From contig NZ_CP136628.1 of the NCBI RefSeq assembly GCF_032918005.1, positions 5,379,501 to 5,443,500 of the forward strand: a DNA stretch of 64,000 bases, in the 5' to 3' direction. Origin of the DNA: Bradyrhizobium sp. NDS-1. Lineage in GTDB: Bacteria; Pseudomonadota; Alphaproteobacteria; Rhizobiales; Xanthobacteraceae. The notes below the pieces were generated by a model. It did not search any database and was not told the DNA's origin. It worked only from the letters and a program-made list of their open reading frames with translations. Both the position numbers and the translations under genes were made by a program. This document shows positions 55,534-64,000 of the stretch, one piece after another. Each line of letters begins with the position of its first letter. The stretch's first letter is position 1.

Positions 55534-56025
55534 ATGGCCGATATGACCGATCAGCCCCTCGAACGCATTCCAATCAGCCTCCTCGTCAATGGGACCAAGC
55601 GCACACTCGAAGTCGCGCCGTGGACCACGCTTCTGGATGCCCTGCGTGACCGGCTGGCGTTGACCGGCACCAAGAAGGGCTGCGATCACGGCCAATGCGG
55701 CGCCTGCACCGTGCTGGTCGACGGAAGACGGGTCAATTCCTGCCTGACGCTCGCCGTCATGAAGGATGGCGCCGAGATCACGACGATCGAAGGCCTGGGT
55801 AAGGACGGCACGCTGCATCCCCTGCAGCAGGCCTTCATCGATCATGATGCGTTTCAGTGCGGCTATTGCACGCCGGGACAGATTTGTTCTGCTGCGGGCC
55901 TGTTGGCCGAAGGCCGGGCACGCGACGCCGACGAGATCCGGGAATTGATGAGCGGAAATCTCTGCCGCTGCGGTGCTTACCCCAACATCGTCGCTGCGAT
56001 CGAGCAGGCCATGAGCCGATCATGA
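55534..56025 (+). CDS. paoA: aldehyde oxidase/dehydrogenase [2Fe-2S] subunit (PaoA-like)
   Basis: About 163 residues from ATG 55534, with AGGGAAA upstream. Two 2Fe-2S sites: GCDHGQCGACTV with the fourth Cys in NSCLTLA, and CGYCTPGQICSAAGLL with NLCRCGAYPNI. Unlike E. coli PaoA it has no twin-arginine signal, so the enzyme should be cytoplasmic. It overlaps the FAD subunit gene by 4 bases. Confidence 0.9.
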   Translation: MADMTDQPLERIPISLLVNGTKRTLEVAPWTTLLDALRDRLALTGTKKGCDHGQCGACTVLVDGRRVNSCLTLAVMKDGAEITTIEGLGKDGTLHPLQQAFIDHDAFQCGYCTPGQICSAAGLLAEGRARDADEIRELMSGNLCRCGAYPNIVAAIEQAMSRS

Positions 56026-57038
56026 ACAACTTCCAATACTCCCGCGCAAGCGACGTCGCTGATGCCATTCGCCTGCTCTCCACCGATCCGAGCGCAAAGC
56101 TCATTGCCGGCGGCACCAACCTGATCGACCTGATGAAGGAGAACGTCGAACGGCCTTCTCGCCTGATCGACATTTCCCGCCTGCCGCTTCGCGGCATCGA
56201 GGAGGCCGCCGATGGCGGCCTGCGTATCGGCGCCTTGGTGACGAATTCGGACCTCGCCTACCACCCGCTGATCGAGCAGCGCTACCCCCTGCTCGCCAGC
56301 GCCATCCTCGCCGGCGCCTCCGCGCAGCTGCGTAACATGGCTTCGGTCGGTGGAAACCTGATGCAGCGAACGCGCTGCGCCTACTTCTATGACACCACGA
56401 CGCCCTGCAACAAGCGAAGCCCCGGCACGGGCTGCTCGGCACTCGACGGGCTCAACCGCAACCACGCTATCCTCGGTGCCAGCAAGTCCTGCATCGCGAC
56501 CAATCCATCCGATATGAGCGTGGCGCTGGCCGCGCTCGGCGCGCTCGTGCACATCGCCGGTCCCGTGGACGCGCGCACCGTTGCGCTGACGGATTTCCAT
56601 CGGCTTCCGGACGACAAGCCTCATCTCGATACGATTCTGGGCAGAGGTGAGATCATCACTGCCATCGAACTGCCGCCGCACAGCTTTACCCAGAACTACA
56701 GCTATCTGAAGATCCGCGACCGGCTGTCCTACGCTTTCGCCCTGGTCTCGGTTGCAGTGGCGCTCGAACTGGAGGGCAACGCGATCAGCGAAGCGCGCCT
56801 TGCCCTCGGCGGCGTCGCTCACAAGCCTTGGCGAAGTCTCGAGGCCGAAGCGGCGTTGCGCGGCCAGGCCGCGACACCGGATCATTTCGGGCACGCCGCC
56901 GATCTGTTGCTGCAGGGAGCAACCGCCGGTTCACACAATGGATTCAAGATCGAGCTGGCGCGCCGAGCCGTCGTGCGGGCTCTGATGCAGGCCACGAACG
57001 CCACGCCGCAATCCCAAGCTCACAAGAAGATCGCGTGA
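56022..57038 (+). CDS. paoB: aldehyde oxidase/dehydrogenase FAD subunit (PaoB-like)
   Basis: A 338-residue CO-dehydrogenase-flavoprotein-type subunit. FAD motifs AKLIAGGTNLIDLMK and ASVGGNLMQRTRC. It has the Cys-rich insert seen in PaoB and 4-hydroxybenzoyl-CoA reductase-like proteins (CAYFYDTTTPCNKRSPGTGC, then SKSCIATNPSDM), which binds an extra [4Fe-4S] cluster. It passes electrons from the molybdenum site to the acceptor. Confidence 0.9.
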   Translation: MNNFQYSRASDVADAIRLLSTDPSAKLIAGGTNLIDLMKENVERPSRLIDISRLPLRGIEEAADGGLRIGALVTNSDLAYHPLIEQRYPLLASAILAGASAQLRNMASVGGNLMQRTRCAYFYDTTTPCNKRSPGTGCSALDGLNRNHAILGASKSCIATNPSDMSVALAALGALVHIAGPVDARTVALTDFHRLPDDKPHLDTILGRGEIITAIELPPHSFTQNYSYLKIRDRLSYAFALVSVAVALELEGNAISEARLALGGVAHKPWRSLEAEAALRGQAATPDHFGHAADLLLQGATAGSHNGFKIELARRAVVRALMQATNATPQSQAHKKIA

Positions 57039-57045
57039 GGCACCG

Positions 57046-59250
57046 ATGAACGCCTATGTCGGAACACCAACGTCGCGCGTCGACGGCCGTGCCAAGGTCA
57101 CCGGAGCCGCGAAGTATGCCGGAGAATTCGAGGCAGACCGTCTGCTTCATGGGTTTGTAGTCGAGGCAACCATTCCGCGCGGGCGCATCGCCCACCTCGA
57201 CACGAGCGAGGCGCTGAAGGTCAAGGGTGTGGTCAACGTGCTGACCCATGCGAATCGCCCGCCCCTCGCCGATAAGGACGAAGCCTGGAAAGACGAGGTG
57301 GCGCCGGAGAAGGGCTCGCCTTTCCGTCCGCTCTACGACGACAGGATCAAGTTCAACGGCCAGCCGATCGCGCTCGTCGTCGCCGAGGATTGGGAGACCG
57401 CCAAATTCGCGGCAACGCGCGTTCGCGTCGAGTACGAGCAGGAGGCGTTTGCGACCGATCTCGAATCCGAACGCGGCAGGGCTTCCGAAGTCGAGCAGCC
57501 GCACAAGCCGCGCGGTGATGCCGAAGCGGCAATGACGCAGGCGGCCGTCCGTCATGAAGCGGACTATTTGCTTCCGACCGAGCATCACAATCCGATGGAG
57601 CTATTCGCAACGACGGCCGTCTGGGACGACAGCGGCCGGCTCACCGTCTACGACAAGACGCAAGGCGTCCAGAACGTGCAGAAGTTCCTCTGCGGCGTTC
57701 TGGGAAAGAAGCCGGACGACATCCGCGTGATCTCGCCCTATGTCGGCGGCGCCTTCGGCTCCGCTCTTCGGCCACAGCACCAGGTGGTGCTGGCAACACT
57801 TGCCGCGCTCGCATTGAAGCGGCCTGTGCGTGTCGTGCTGACCCGGCAGCAGATGTACGGCCTTGGCTATCGTCCCATGACGATCGAGCGCGTTGCGCTC
57901 GGTGCAAGGCCGGACGGCACGCTCGATGCGGTCACGCACGAAGCGATTGCGGTAACCTCGCGCTACGAGGATTTCTCGCGCAACGATACCGGCTGGGCGG
58001 AGCAGCTCTACAAAAGCCCCAACAGCCGCTCCTCCCACAAGCTCGTTCCCCTCGACGTCGTCACGCCCAGCGACATGCGTGCACCGGGCGCGGCAACGGG
58101 CGTCTGCGCACTCGAATGCGCGATGGACGAATTGGCTGTCGCACTCAAGCTCGACCCGGTTGATCTGCGTCTGAAGTGCTATTCTGACCGCGACCAGACC
58201 GGGGACCTGCCCTACACCAGCAAGCAATTGCGCGAGTGCTACGCCCGCGGCGCTGAAGCCTTCGGCTGGGCCCGGCGGAATTCCGCGCCGCGCTCGATGC
58301 GAGACGGCAAGGAACTGGTCGGTTGGGGTATGGCGACGGGAGTATGGGAGGCGTTGCAGATGCCGGTCGCAGTCCGCATTGTGCTGACGGCCAACGGCCA
58401 TGCAGAGGTCTCCTGCGCCGCGTCCGACATCGGCACCGGCACGTACACCATCGTGGCGCAGGTCGCGGCCGACGCCCTCGGCCTGCCGATCGAGAACATC
58501 AGCGTCAGGCTCGCCGACTCGACCTTGCCACAAGCTCCTGTCCAGGGTGGATCCTGGATGGCGGCGTCCAGCGCGCACGCCGTGTTGGGAGCAGCCGAGG
58601 AGATCCGCCAGGAACTCGTTCGGCACGCCAAGGCGATGCCGGGTTCGCCAATTGCCGACGTCGATCCCGCCAGCATTACCTTTGCCGACGGCATGCTCGC
58701 CGGCAGCGGCAAGGACGGGACCGCCGTCTCCATCTCGGACATCATGCGCCACAGCAAGCTCGAGCGGATCGAAAAGGAGATGCTCAACCAGTTCACCGAG
58801 GACAAGTCGCACGCGCGCAACACGCATTCCGCCGTCTTCGCCGAGGTCAAGGTGGATGAAGAGCTCGGCGTGATCCGTGTGACGCGGGTCGTGAGCGCGA
58901 TCGCAGCCGGGCGCATCCTGAATACCAAGACCGGCCGCAGCCAGATCATGGGTGGCGTGGTCTGGGGCATCGGAATGGCGCTTCACGAGGAGACGGTGAT
59001 GGACCACCGCTTCGGCCGCATCATGAACGCGAACATCGCCGAGTACCACATTCCCGTGAATGCCGACATTCACGACATCGACGTCATCTTCGTCGACGAG
59101 CCGGATGACCGGATCAACAAGCTCGGCGTCAAGGGTCTCGGCGAAATCGGAATCGTCGGGGTGCCTGCGGCGATCGCAAACGCCGTCTATCATGCCACCG
59201 GCAAGCGCATCCGGCGCTTCCCGATCACACTGGACAAGCTGCTGGACTGA
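57046..59250 (+). CDS. paoC: aldehyde oxidase/dehydrogenase molybdopterin subunit (PaoC-like)
   Basis: A 734-residue xanthine-oxidase-family large subunit. Moco contacts include YVGGAFGSALRPQHQ, TPSDMRAPGAATGVCALECA and VQGGSWMAASSAHAVLGA; catalytic Glu in KGLGEIGIVGVPAAIANAVY. It oxidises an aldehyde or N-heterocycle at a Mo=S centre. No XdhC/PaoD insertion chaperone gene lies in the window, so that function must be elsewhere. It starts 7 bases after paoB. Confidence 0.92.
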   Translation: MNAYVGTPTSRVDGRAKVTGAAKYAGEFEADRLLHGFVVEATIPRGRIAHLDTSEALKVKGVVNVLTHANRPPLADKDEAWKDEVAPEKGSPFRPLYDDRIKFNGQPIALVVAEDWETAKFAATRVRVEYEQEAFATDLESERGRASEVEQPHKPRGDAEAAMTQAAVRHEADYLLPTEHHNPMELFATTAVWDDSGRLTVYDKTQGVQNVQKFLCGVLGKKPDDIRVISPYVGGAFGSALRPQHQVVLATLAALALKRPVRVVLTRQQMYGLGYRPMTIERVALGARPDGTLDAVTHEAIAVTSRYEDFSRNDTGWAEQLYKSPNSRSSHKLVPLDVVTPSDMRAPGAATGVCALECAMDELAVALKLDPVDLRLKCYSDRDQTGDLPYTSKQLRECYARGAEAFGWARRNSAPRSMRDGKELVGWGMATGVWEALQMPVAVRIVLTANGHAEVSCAASDIGTGTYTIVAQVAADALGLPIENISVRLADSTLPQAPVQGGSWMAASSAHAVLGAAEEIRQELVRHAKAMPGSPIADVDPASITFADGMLAGSGKDGTAVSISDIMRHSKLERIEKEMLNQFTEDKSHARNTHSAVFAEVKVDEELGVIRVTRVVSAIAAGRILNTKTGRSQIMGGVVWGIGMALHEETVMDHRFGRIMNANIAEYHIPVNADIHDIDVIFVDEPDDRINKLGVKGLGEIGIVGVPAAIANAVYHATGKRIRRFPITLDKLLD

Positions 59251-59348
59251 GGGCGTAGACACTCGAACAATCCCGCGGCACTCGGGTTGTCATCCAACTG
59301 TCATCGAATGTGCCGAGAGCTGTGTCTCCTCCACATTCGGGACCTGAC

Positions 59349-61706
59349 ATGGACTATTTCAAGCGTTTCAACTTCCTGTTCGCCGCGCCTGTTTTCGATG
59401 CCGACGATCTCGAAGGCATCCGCTTCAACCAGATCATCGAGGAGATCCAGCGCTCCGGCTTCGAGGTGGTCCGGGCCCGCAAGCTGGAGGACGCCGAGGT
59501 GGCGGTGCAGACCGACGCCGCGATCGGCTGCATGGTGGTGGACTGGGGCAAGAAGGGACTGGAAGGCAAGACCTCGGCGCTGATCAACTTGATGCGGCGC
59601 CGCGGCCTCGACTTCCCGATCATCCTCCTGATCCGCCGCAAGCGGTTCGAGGATTTGCCGGTCGAGGTGCTCGATTTCATCGACGGCTACGTCTTCCTGT
59701 CCGAGGAGACGCCGACCTTCATCGCCAAGAATCTGATCAGCCGCCTGAAGCAATACGCCGAGACGCTGAAAACGCCGTTCTTCGGCGCGCTGGTCGACTA
59801 TGCCGAGGAAGGCAACCAGCTCTGGACCTGCCCGGGCCACAATGGCGGCGTGTTCTACAACCGAAGCCCGATCGGGCGCGTGTTCGTCGAGCATCTCGGC
59901 GAGTCCGTGTTCCGCGACGACCTCGACAATTCCGTGCTCGATCTCGGCGATCTCCTCACCCATGAGGGGCCGGCGCTGAGGGCGCAGAAGGAAGCCGCAC
60001 AGATTTTCGGCGCGGAGAAGACCTATTTCGTGCTCAACGGCACCTCGACCTCGAACAAGGTCGCGCTCGGCGCGCTCGTCACCGACGGCGATCTCGTGCT
60101 GTTCGACCGCAACAACCACAAGGCCGCCCATCACGGCGCGCTGATGATCAACGGCGGCGTCCCGGTCTACGTCCCGACCGTCCGCAACGCCTGGGGCCTG
60201 ATCGGCCCGATGCGCTGGGACATGCTCGACGAGAAGGCCTTGCGCGAGGCGATCCGCAGCCACCCGCTGATCACGGACAAGGAGGCCTGGCGCAAGGAAC
60301 GGCCGTTCCGCGTCGCCGTGGTCGAGCAATCCACCTATGACGGCACGATCCACAGCGCCGAGATGATCCTGAAACGCATCGGCCATCTGTGCGAATACAT
60401 CCTCTTCGACGAGGCCTGGGCCGGCTTCATGAAGTTCCATCCGCTCTATGCCGGCCGCTTTGCCATGGGCCTCTCCAACCTTCCCCCGGAAGCGCCCGGC
60501 ATCATCGCCACGCAGTCGACCCACAAGCAGCTCGCCAGCTTCTCGCAGGCTTCGCAGATCCACATCAAGGACCGCCACATCCGCGGCCAGAAGCGGCGCG
60601 TCGAACACCGCCGCTTCAACGAGAGTTTCATGCAGCACGCTTCGACCTCGCCCTTCTATCCACTCTTTGCGTCACTGGACGTCGGCGCGCAGATGATGAA
60701 GGGCCGCTCCGGCGAAGTGCTGTGGGACGACACGATCCGGCTCGGCATTGAGCTGCGCAAGAAGATGCGGGCGATGCGCCGGGAGTTCGAGGAGAAGGAG
60801 CAGAATCCGGAGCGGCGCTGGTTCTTCGAACCGTTTGTTCCGGATCGCGTCGCCATTCCCGATGTCAGCCGCCCCGGCGCTGCGCACAACGTCGCCTGGG
60901 AGACTCTCTCCACCGACGAGCTCGCCACCAATCCCGCGTTGTGGCAGCTCTCTCCCGACAGCGCCTGGCATGGCTTCCCCGGCCTCACCGAGGGCTTTGC
61001 CATGACCGACCCGAACAAGCTGACGCTGCTGACGCCCGGCTTCGATCGCACCACCGGCGCCTATGCTGAGCACGGCATCCCCGCACCGGTCGTCGCGCAA
61101 TATCTCCGTGAGAACCGCATCGTTCCCGAGAAGAACGACCTCAACTCCCTGCTCTTCCTGCTCACGCCCGGCGTCGAAGCCAGCAAGGCCGGCACGCTGA
61201 TCTCGGGCCTCGTGGCGTTCAAGAAGCTGCACGACGACAACGCGCTGCTCGCCGACGTCATCCCCGAGTTTTGCCAGCGGCGACAGGCGCGCTATGCCGG
61301 CGCGCGCCTGCGCGACCTCTGCGGCGAGATGCACCGCTTCTTCCGCGCCGCGGATGTCAGCGCACTCCAGGCGCGGCAATTCATGCCGGAACACATGCCC
61401 GAGATCGCGATGTCGCCCCGCGACGCCGCGCGTTACCTGTTCCGCAATGACGTCGACTATCTGCCGATCGAGGCGATCGCGGGCCGTATCGCCACCACGC
61501 CCTTCGTGGTCTATCCACCGGGCATAGCCACCATCGTGCCGGGCGAAAGGCTCAACGAGCGCGCCAGGCCCATGATTGATTATCTCAAGATGTTCGAGAC
61601 CTGCTTCAACACCTTTCCGGGCTTCGATGTGGAAATCCAGGGCGTCTACAAGGAGCTCGATGCGAACGGCCGCATCGGGCTCTATACTTACGTCGTTGCC
61701 GAGTAG
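59349..61706 (+). CDS. ornithine/lysine/arginine decarboxylase (PLP, fold type I)
   Basis: A 785-residue inducible-type basic amino acid decarboxylase. An N-terminal receiver-like wing domain (residues 1-130, FEVVRARKLEDAEVAVQTDA) is followed by the PLP domain with CPGHNGGVFYNRSPIG, FVLNGTSTSNKVAL, DEAWAGFMKFHPLY and Schiff-base Lys in STHKQLASFSQ. A large C-terminal domain follows. The exact amino acid cannot be told. ATG 59349 is chosen. A GNAT gene follows after 6 bases, suggesting polyamine production or modification. Confidence 0.92.
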   Translation: MDYFKRFNFLFAAPVFDADDLEGIRFNQIIEEIQRSGFEVVRARKLEDAEVAVQTDAAIGCMVVDWGKKGLEGKTSALINLMRRRGLDFPIILLIRRKRFEDLPVEVLDFIDGYVFLSEETPTFIAKNLISRLKQYAETLKTPFFGALVDYAEEGNQLWTCPGHNGGVFYNRSPIGRVFVEHLGESVFRDDLDNSVLDLGDLLTHEGPALRAQKEAAQIFGAEKTYFVLNGTSTSNKVALGALVTDGDLVLFDRNNHKAAHHGALMINGGVPVYVPTVRNAWGLIGPMRWDMLDEKALREAIRSHPLITDKEAWRKERPFRVAVVEQSTYDGTIHSAEMILKRIGHLCEYILFDEAWAGFMKFHPLYAGRFAMGLSNLPPEAPGIIATQSTHKQLASFSQASQIHIKDRHIRGQKRRVEHRRFNESFMQHASTSPFYPLFASLDVGAQMMKGRSGEVLWDDTIRLGIELRKKMRAMRREFEEKEQNPERRWFFEPFVPDRVAIPDVSRPGAAHNVAWETLSTDELATNPALWQLSPDSAWHGFPGLTEGFAMTDPNKLTLLTPGFDRTTGAYAEHGIPAPVVAQYLRENRIVPEKNDLNSLLFLLTPGVEASKAGTLISGLVAFKKLHDDNALLADVIPEFCQRRQARYAGARLRDLCGEMHRFFRAADVSALQARQFMPEHMPEIAMSPRDAARYLFRNDVDYLPIEAIAGRIATTPFVVYPPGIATIVPGERLNERARPMIDYLKMFETCFNTFPGFDVEIQGVYKELDANGRIGLYTYVVAE

Positions 61707-61712
61707 GTGCCG

Positions 61713-62288
61713 ATGAACGAAACAGCTGCGCGCGCGAGTGACGAACAGGTTCTGGTCCGCCCCTCACGTCACACCGATGTCGAGGCGATGCTGGCGATCT
61801 ACCGCTATCATGTCCGCAATGGCGTGCCCCGCGACGTCGAAGGAACCGGCGCGCCCGAGCCGGACGACCTGCGTGACCGGCGTAAGAACCTGAAGCAGAC
61901 CCGGCTGCCGCACCTGGTTGCCACCTATCGTGGCGCGGTCGTGGGCTATGCCTATGCCGTGCTATTCCGCAAGCGGCCGGCTTATCGCTACACGGCCAAG
62001 CATTCGATCTACGTCCATCACGAGCACCTTGGCCGCGGGATCGGACGGCTGCTGCTCCAGGAGCTCGTCGACGCGTGCGCGGCGGCCGGCTTCCGCCAGA
62101 TGATCGGCTATATCGACGCCGACAATGCGCCCTCGCTGGCGCTGCACGAAAAATTCGGCTTCGCGCGCGCAGGCTTGCTTTGCGGCGTCGCCTATCGCCA
62201 CGGCCGCTGGTCCGACACCGTCATGGTGCAGCGCTCGCTCGGCGCCGGGACAACGGCGCCTCCGCCCGTCATGGCGGCGGGCCGCTAG
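61713..62288 (+). CDS. GNAT-family N-acetyltransferase (PAT/Bar-like)
   Basis: About 191 residues; acetyl-CoA site HHEHLGRGIGRLLLQELVDA and end NAPSLALHEKFGFARAG, typical of phosphinothricin-type acetyltransferases. ATG 61713 or GTG 61707. It directly follows the decarboxylase, so the acyl acceptor could be an amine from that enzyme; amino-acid analogues are the other option. Convergent with the next small gene, 3 bases apart. Confidence 0.88.
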   Translation: MNETAARASDEQVLVRPSRHTDVEAMLAIYRYHVRNGVPRDVEGTGAPEPDDLRDRRKNLKQTRLPHLVATYRGAVVGYAYAVLFRKRPAYRYTAKHSIYVHHEHLGRGIGRLLLQELVDACAAAGFRQMIGYIDADNAPSLALHEKFGFARAGLLCGVAYRHGRWSDTVMVQRSLGAGTTAPPPVMAAGR

Positions 62289-62291
62289 AGC

Positions 62292-62504
62292 TCAGGACGG
62301 AAAGTCAGCCGGTCTGACCTGGATGCGGTCGGCATGCAGCGACCAGTGATGCAACGCCTGGTCCTTGCAGAACCTTGCCTTCGCCCGCTCCGTGGCCTCG
62401 TCCTCGTCGGCGGCGTCGACCTCGAGCGTGCCCTGACAGACCTCGCACTGCCGACCGTACTCGCCGAGCACGTTCTTCATGAACCTGACGACATAAGTAG
62501 CCAT
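62292..62504 (-). CDS. conserved-looking 70-residue protein, unknown function
   Basis: A soluble 70-residue protein, MATYVVRFMKNVLGEYGRQC, with C-x2-C (CEVCQG) and a third Cys (RFCKDQ). A full Shine-Dalgarno (AGGAGGTGCC) stands just before the ATG, and a perfect TGCTGCC-CC-GGCAGCA hairpin (62514-62529) lies just upstream. The well-formed start and strand isolation support a real gene. A metal-binding or stress role is only a guess. Confidence 0.7.
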   Translation of the reverse strand: MATYVVRFMKNVLGEYGRQCEVCQGTLEVDAADEDEATERAKARFCKDQALHHWSLHADRIQVRPADFPS

Positions 62505-62622
62505 GGCACCTCCTGCTGCCCCGGCAGCACTCTAGTCCCATTTAAGCCGTTCGGGGAAAGGAGATTTTGACGCGGATCAAAGCCGAAGGGCGATTTCTCG
62601 CCCCGCGTCGCTTCGGTTGTCC

Positions 62623-63672
62623 TTACCCCGGCATCACCCCGAACGCCTGCTTGAACCGCGCCGCGTAAGCCGGCCAGACCTCGGGATTGATGATACGCGG
62701 CGGGCGCTTGCCGTCGAGCGTGTCCAGCACCTGCTCGGCAGCAATGCGGCCCATGTTCTGGCGCGCCTCGATGGTCACGCCCGCGGTGTGCGGGCTCGCC
62801 AGCACGTTGTCGAACTGGAGCAGCGGATGATCCGGCGGCGGCGGCTCCTTGGACCAGACGTCGAGGCCGGCACCCGCGATGCGCTTGTCACGCAGGGCCT
62901 GGAGCAGCGCATCTTCGTCGTGGATGAAGCCGCGCGCCGTAGTGATGAAATACGCATGCGGCTGCATCAGCGCGAACTCGCGCGTGCTGATCATGTTGCG
63001 GCTACCCTTGTCGAGCGGGCAGGAGATCGAGACGAAATCGGCACGGCGCAACAGCTCGTCGAGCTCGACCTTCTCGCCGCCTCGCTCGGCCATCACCTCG
63101 GCGGTGAGATACGGATCATAGGCCAGCACCTTCATGCCGAGCAGGCCCTTGCACAGCGCGGCGATGCGGCGGCCGACATTGCCGAGGCCGATGATGCCGA
63201 CGGTCTTGTGCTCGACCTCGTTGCCGACGAGATCGTTGCGGTTGACGTCGCGCTCGCGGCGCAGGCGGCGATCGGACTGGATGATGCGCTTGGACAGCGT
63301 CAGCATCATCGCCAGCGCGTGCTCGGCGACCGAATGAGCATTGCCGCCGGACTGGTTGACGACCAGCACGCCCGCATCGGTGCAGGCCTCGACATCGACT
63401 GGATCGAAGCCCGCGCCGTTGCTTGAGACCAGCAGCAGGTTCGGCGTACGCTTCAGCAGGGCGGCATCGACATGGAAATGGGGGGCGAGCTCGTCCCGGG
63501 CGGCGCCGATCTGATAGACATGCGCCGCGCTCAGGATCGGCGCGTAGAAGTCCTCCGGACTCTCGTTCTCGATGCGATCGAGCCGGACGTCAGGCCGCGC
63601 CTTCAGGATGTCGATATAGATCGGATTGGCCAGATATTTGACGTAGAAGACGCGCTTGCTGTTGACGGACAT
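62623..63672 (-). CDS. D-isomer 2-hydroxyacid dehydrogenase
   Basis: About 349 residues from ATG 63672. NAD motif VGIIGLGNVGRRIAALC (GxGxxG), with catalytic Arg in FITTARGFIHDEDAL, Glu in WSKEPPPPDHPLL and His in ASPHTAGVTIEA. The closest type is phosphoglycerate dehydrogenase or hydroxypyruvate/glyoxylate reductase without a C-terminal ACT domain. Divergent from the truncated gene at the right edge. Substrate not predictable. Confidence 0.88.
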   Translation of the reverse strand: MSVNSKRVFYVKYLANPIYIDILKARPDVRLDRIENESPEDFYAPILSAAHVYQIGAARDELAPHFHVDAALLKRTPNLLLVSSNGAGFDPVDVEACTDAGVLVVNQSGGNAHSVAEHALAMMLTLSKRIIQSDRRLRRERDVNRNDLVGNEVEHKTVGIIGLGNVGRRIAALCKGLLGMKVLAYDPYLTAEVMAERGGEKVELDELLRRADFVSISCPLDKGSRNMISTREFALMQPHAYFITTARGFIHDEDALLQALRDKRIAGAGLDVWSKEPPPPDHPLLQFDNVLASPHTAGVTIEARQNMGRIAAEQVLDTLDGKRPPRIINPEVWPAYAARFKQAFGVMPG

Positions 63673-63912
63673 CAGGACCCTTCCGGCTATCGAGGGAGAT
63701 CCGCAAGGGTCAGCGCAATGCGCGCCCGTCCGTGCCCCCTCCCGTTTTTCGTTGTCGCCGCTTATGACATGGCGGCGCCGGCCACGACAGGCTGTTCCGC
63801 GCAGATCACGGTGCGGCCCGGACATGTTGACAATCCCGCCCGCTCCGTCAAGTTCGGCCGATCGCCGCGACGGCCAGACCCAAGAAGCATGCGCGGCTGC
63901 AGGGAGGACGCG
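63673..63912. promoter_or_regulatory. divergent intergenic region
   Basis: 240 bases between two divergent genes. A TTGACA at 63827-63832 on the plus strand is a possible -35, with no convincing -10. The segment GCAGGGAGGACGCG ahead of 63913 is a good ribosome-binding site. Nothing else is seen. Confidence 0.3.
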
Positions 63913-64000
63913 ATGGCGATTGCGGAACGGCAGGCGACGCCGGCGGCGGGCGATAACAGCTGGCACGACATCGTCCTGCAGACCCTGAAACGGAACGAGA
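63913..64000 (+). CDS. 5' end of a gene cut by the right edge (possibly TPP-dependent decarboxylase)
   Basis: ATG 63913 follows a GGGAGGA Shine-Dalgarno. The first residues (MAIAERQATPAAGDN, then SWHDIVLQTLKRNE) run off the edge. The pattern of a short tail then W-x-x-x-V-x-x-x-L-K-x-N/D resembles the N-terminus of phosphonopyruvate/sulfopyruvate decarboxylase-like thiamine pyrophosphate proteins, from memory. The identity is tentative. Confidence 0.5.
   Translation, partial: MAIAERQATPAAGDNSWHDIVLQTLKRNE

Noticed and set aside
57601..59262. A 553-codon open frame antisense to paoC
   Set aside because: It lies wholly opposite a gene with clear Moco motifs; Arg/His/Asp-rich translation with no domain is typical of the shadow of a GC-rich gene.

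Overview
The window is GC-rich alphaproteobacterial chromosome. It has long co-directional operons with 4-base start/stop overlaps, and no tRNA, rRNA, phage, IS or CRISPR sequence. The intergenic hairpin repeats (the CGTCATTCCGGG type and the CACCCTCTCCC type), the nor cluster and the many periplasmic-binding-protein ABC transporters suggest Bradyrhizobium or a close relative. This assignment is inferred from sequence style and was not searched.

Layout. (1) 0.1-10.6 kb: a LysR regulator, then a leftward polyol operon. In transcription order it holds HAD phosphatase, SorC regulator, binding protein, two permeases, ATPase, SDR dehydrogenase, D-ribulokinase-type FGGY kinase and PfkB fructokinase. 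(2) 10.7-16.6 kb: norEFCBQD for nitric oxide reduction behind a perfect NnrR-type box, with a divergent 51-codon membrane peptide. (3) 16.7-18.3 kb: an orphan FixJ-like response regulator and an AraC regulator. (4) 18.4-30.8 kb: one 12-kb leftward operon with two complete sugar importers (YtfQRT-YjfF type and ChvE-GguAB type). Between them lie a GntR regulator, an L-arabinose/D-galactose 1-dehydrogenase, a mutarotase and an SMP-30 lactonase, which is the start of an oxidative aldose pathway. (5) 31-41 kb: an uncommon redox and transport locus. It holds a FAH-family enzyme, a HEAT-repeat protein, a two-cluster ferredoxin, an AprA/fumarate-reductase-like flavoprotein, a ferredoxin-NADP reductase, a DUF971 protein, a Crp/Fnr regulator, and a NitT/TauT-type importer whose binding protein carries a NosL-like C-terminus. 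(6) 41-44.4 kb: an MBL-fold hydrolase with divergent LysR, a YeiH-family transporter and a small membrane protein. (7) 44.5-53.5 kb: a Liv-type importer divergent from acyl-CoA ligase, TetR and a HAPMO-like Baeyer-Villiger monooxygenase. (8) 53.7-64 kb: alanine dehydrogenase with divergent Lrp/AsnC, PaoABC-like molybdenum aldehyde oxidase, a large ornithine/lysine/arginine decarboxylase plus GNAT, a 70-aa protein, a D-2-hydroxyacid dehydrogenase, and the start of a gene cut by the right edge.

The most interesting region is 32.3-41.0 kb. Three divergent or separate transcription units there (the flavoprotein operon, fpr, and the importer) carry the same core AACTAATYG. The core lies 72, 73 and 74 bases before the start codons, and a Crp/Fnr-family gene lies in the middle. 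This looks like a compact, self-contained regulon: NADPH to ferredoxin reductase to ferredoxin to an AprA-like flavoenzyme, with its own importer. Its substrate is unknown; small sulfur compounds are the best guess.
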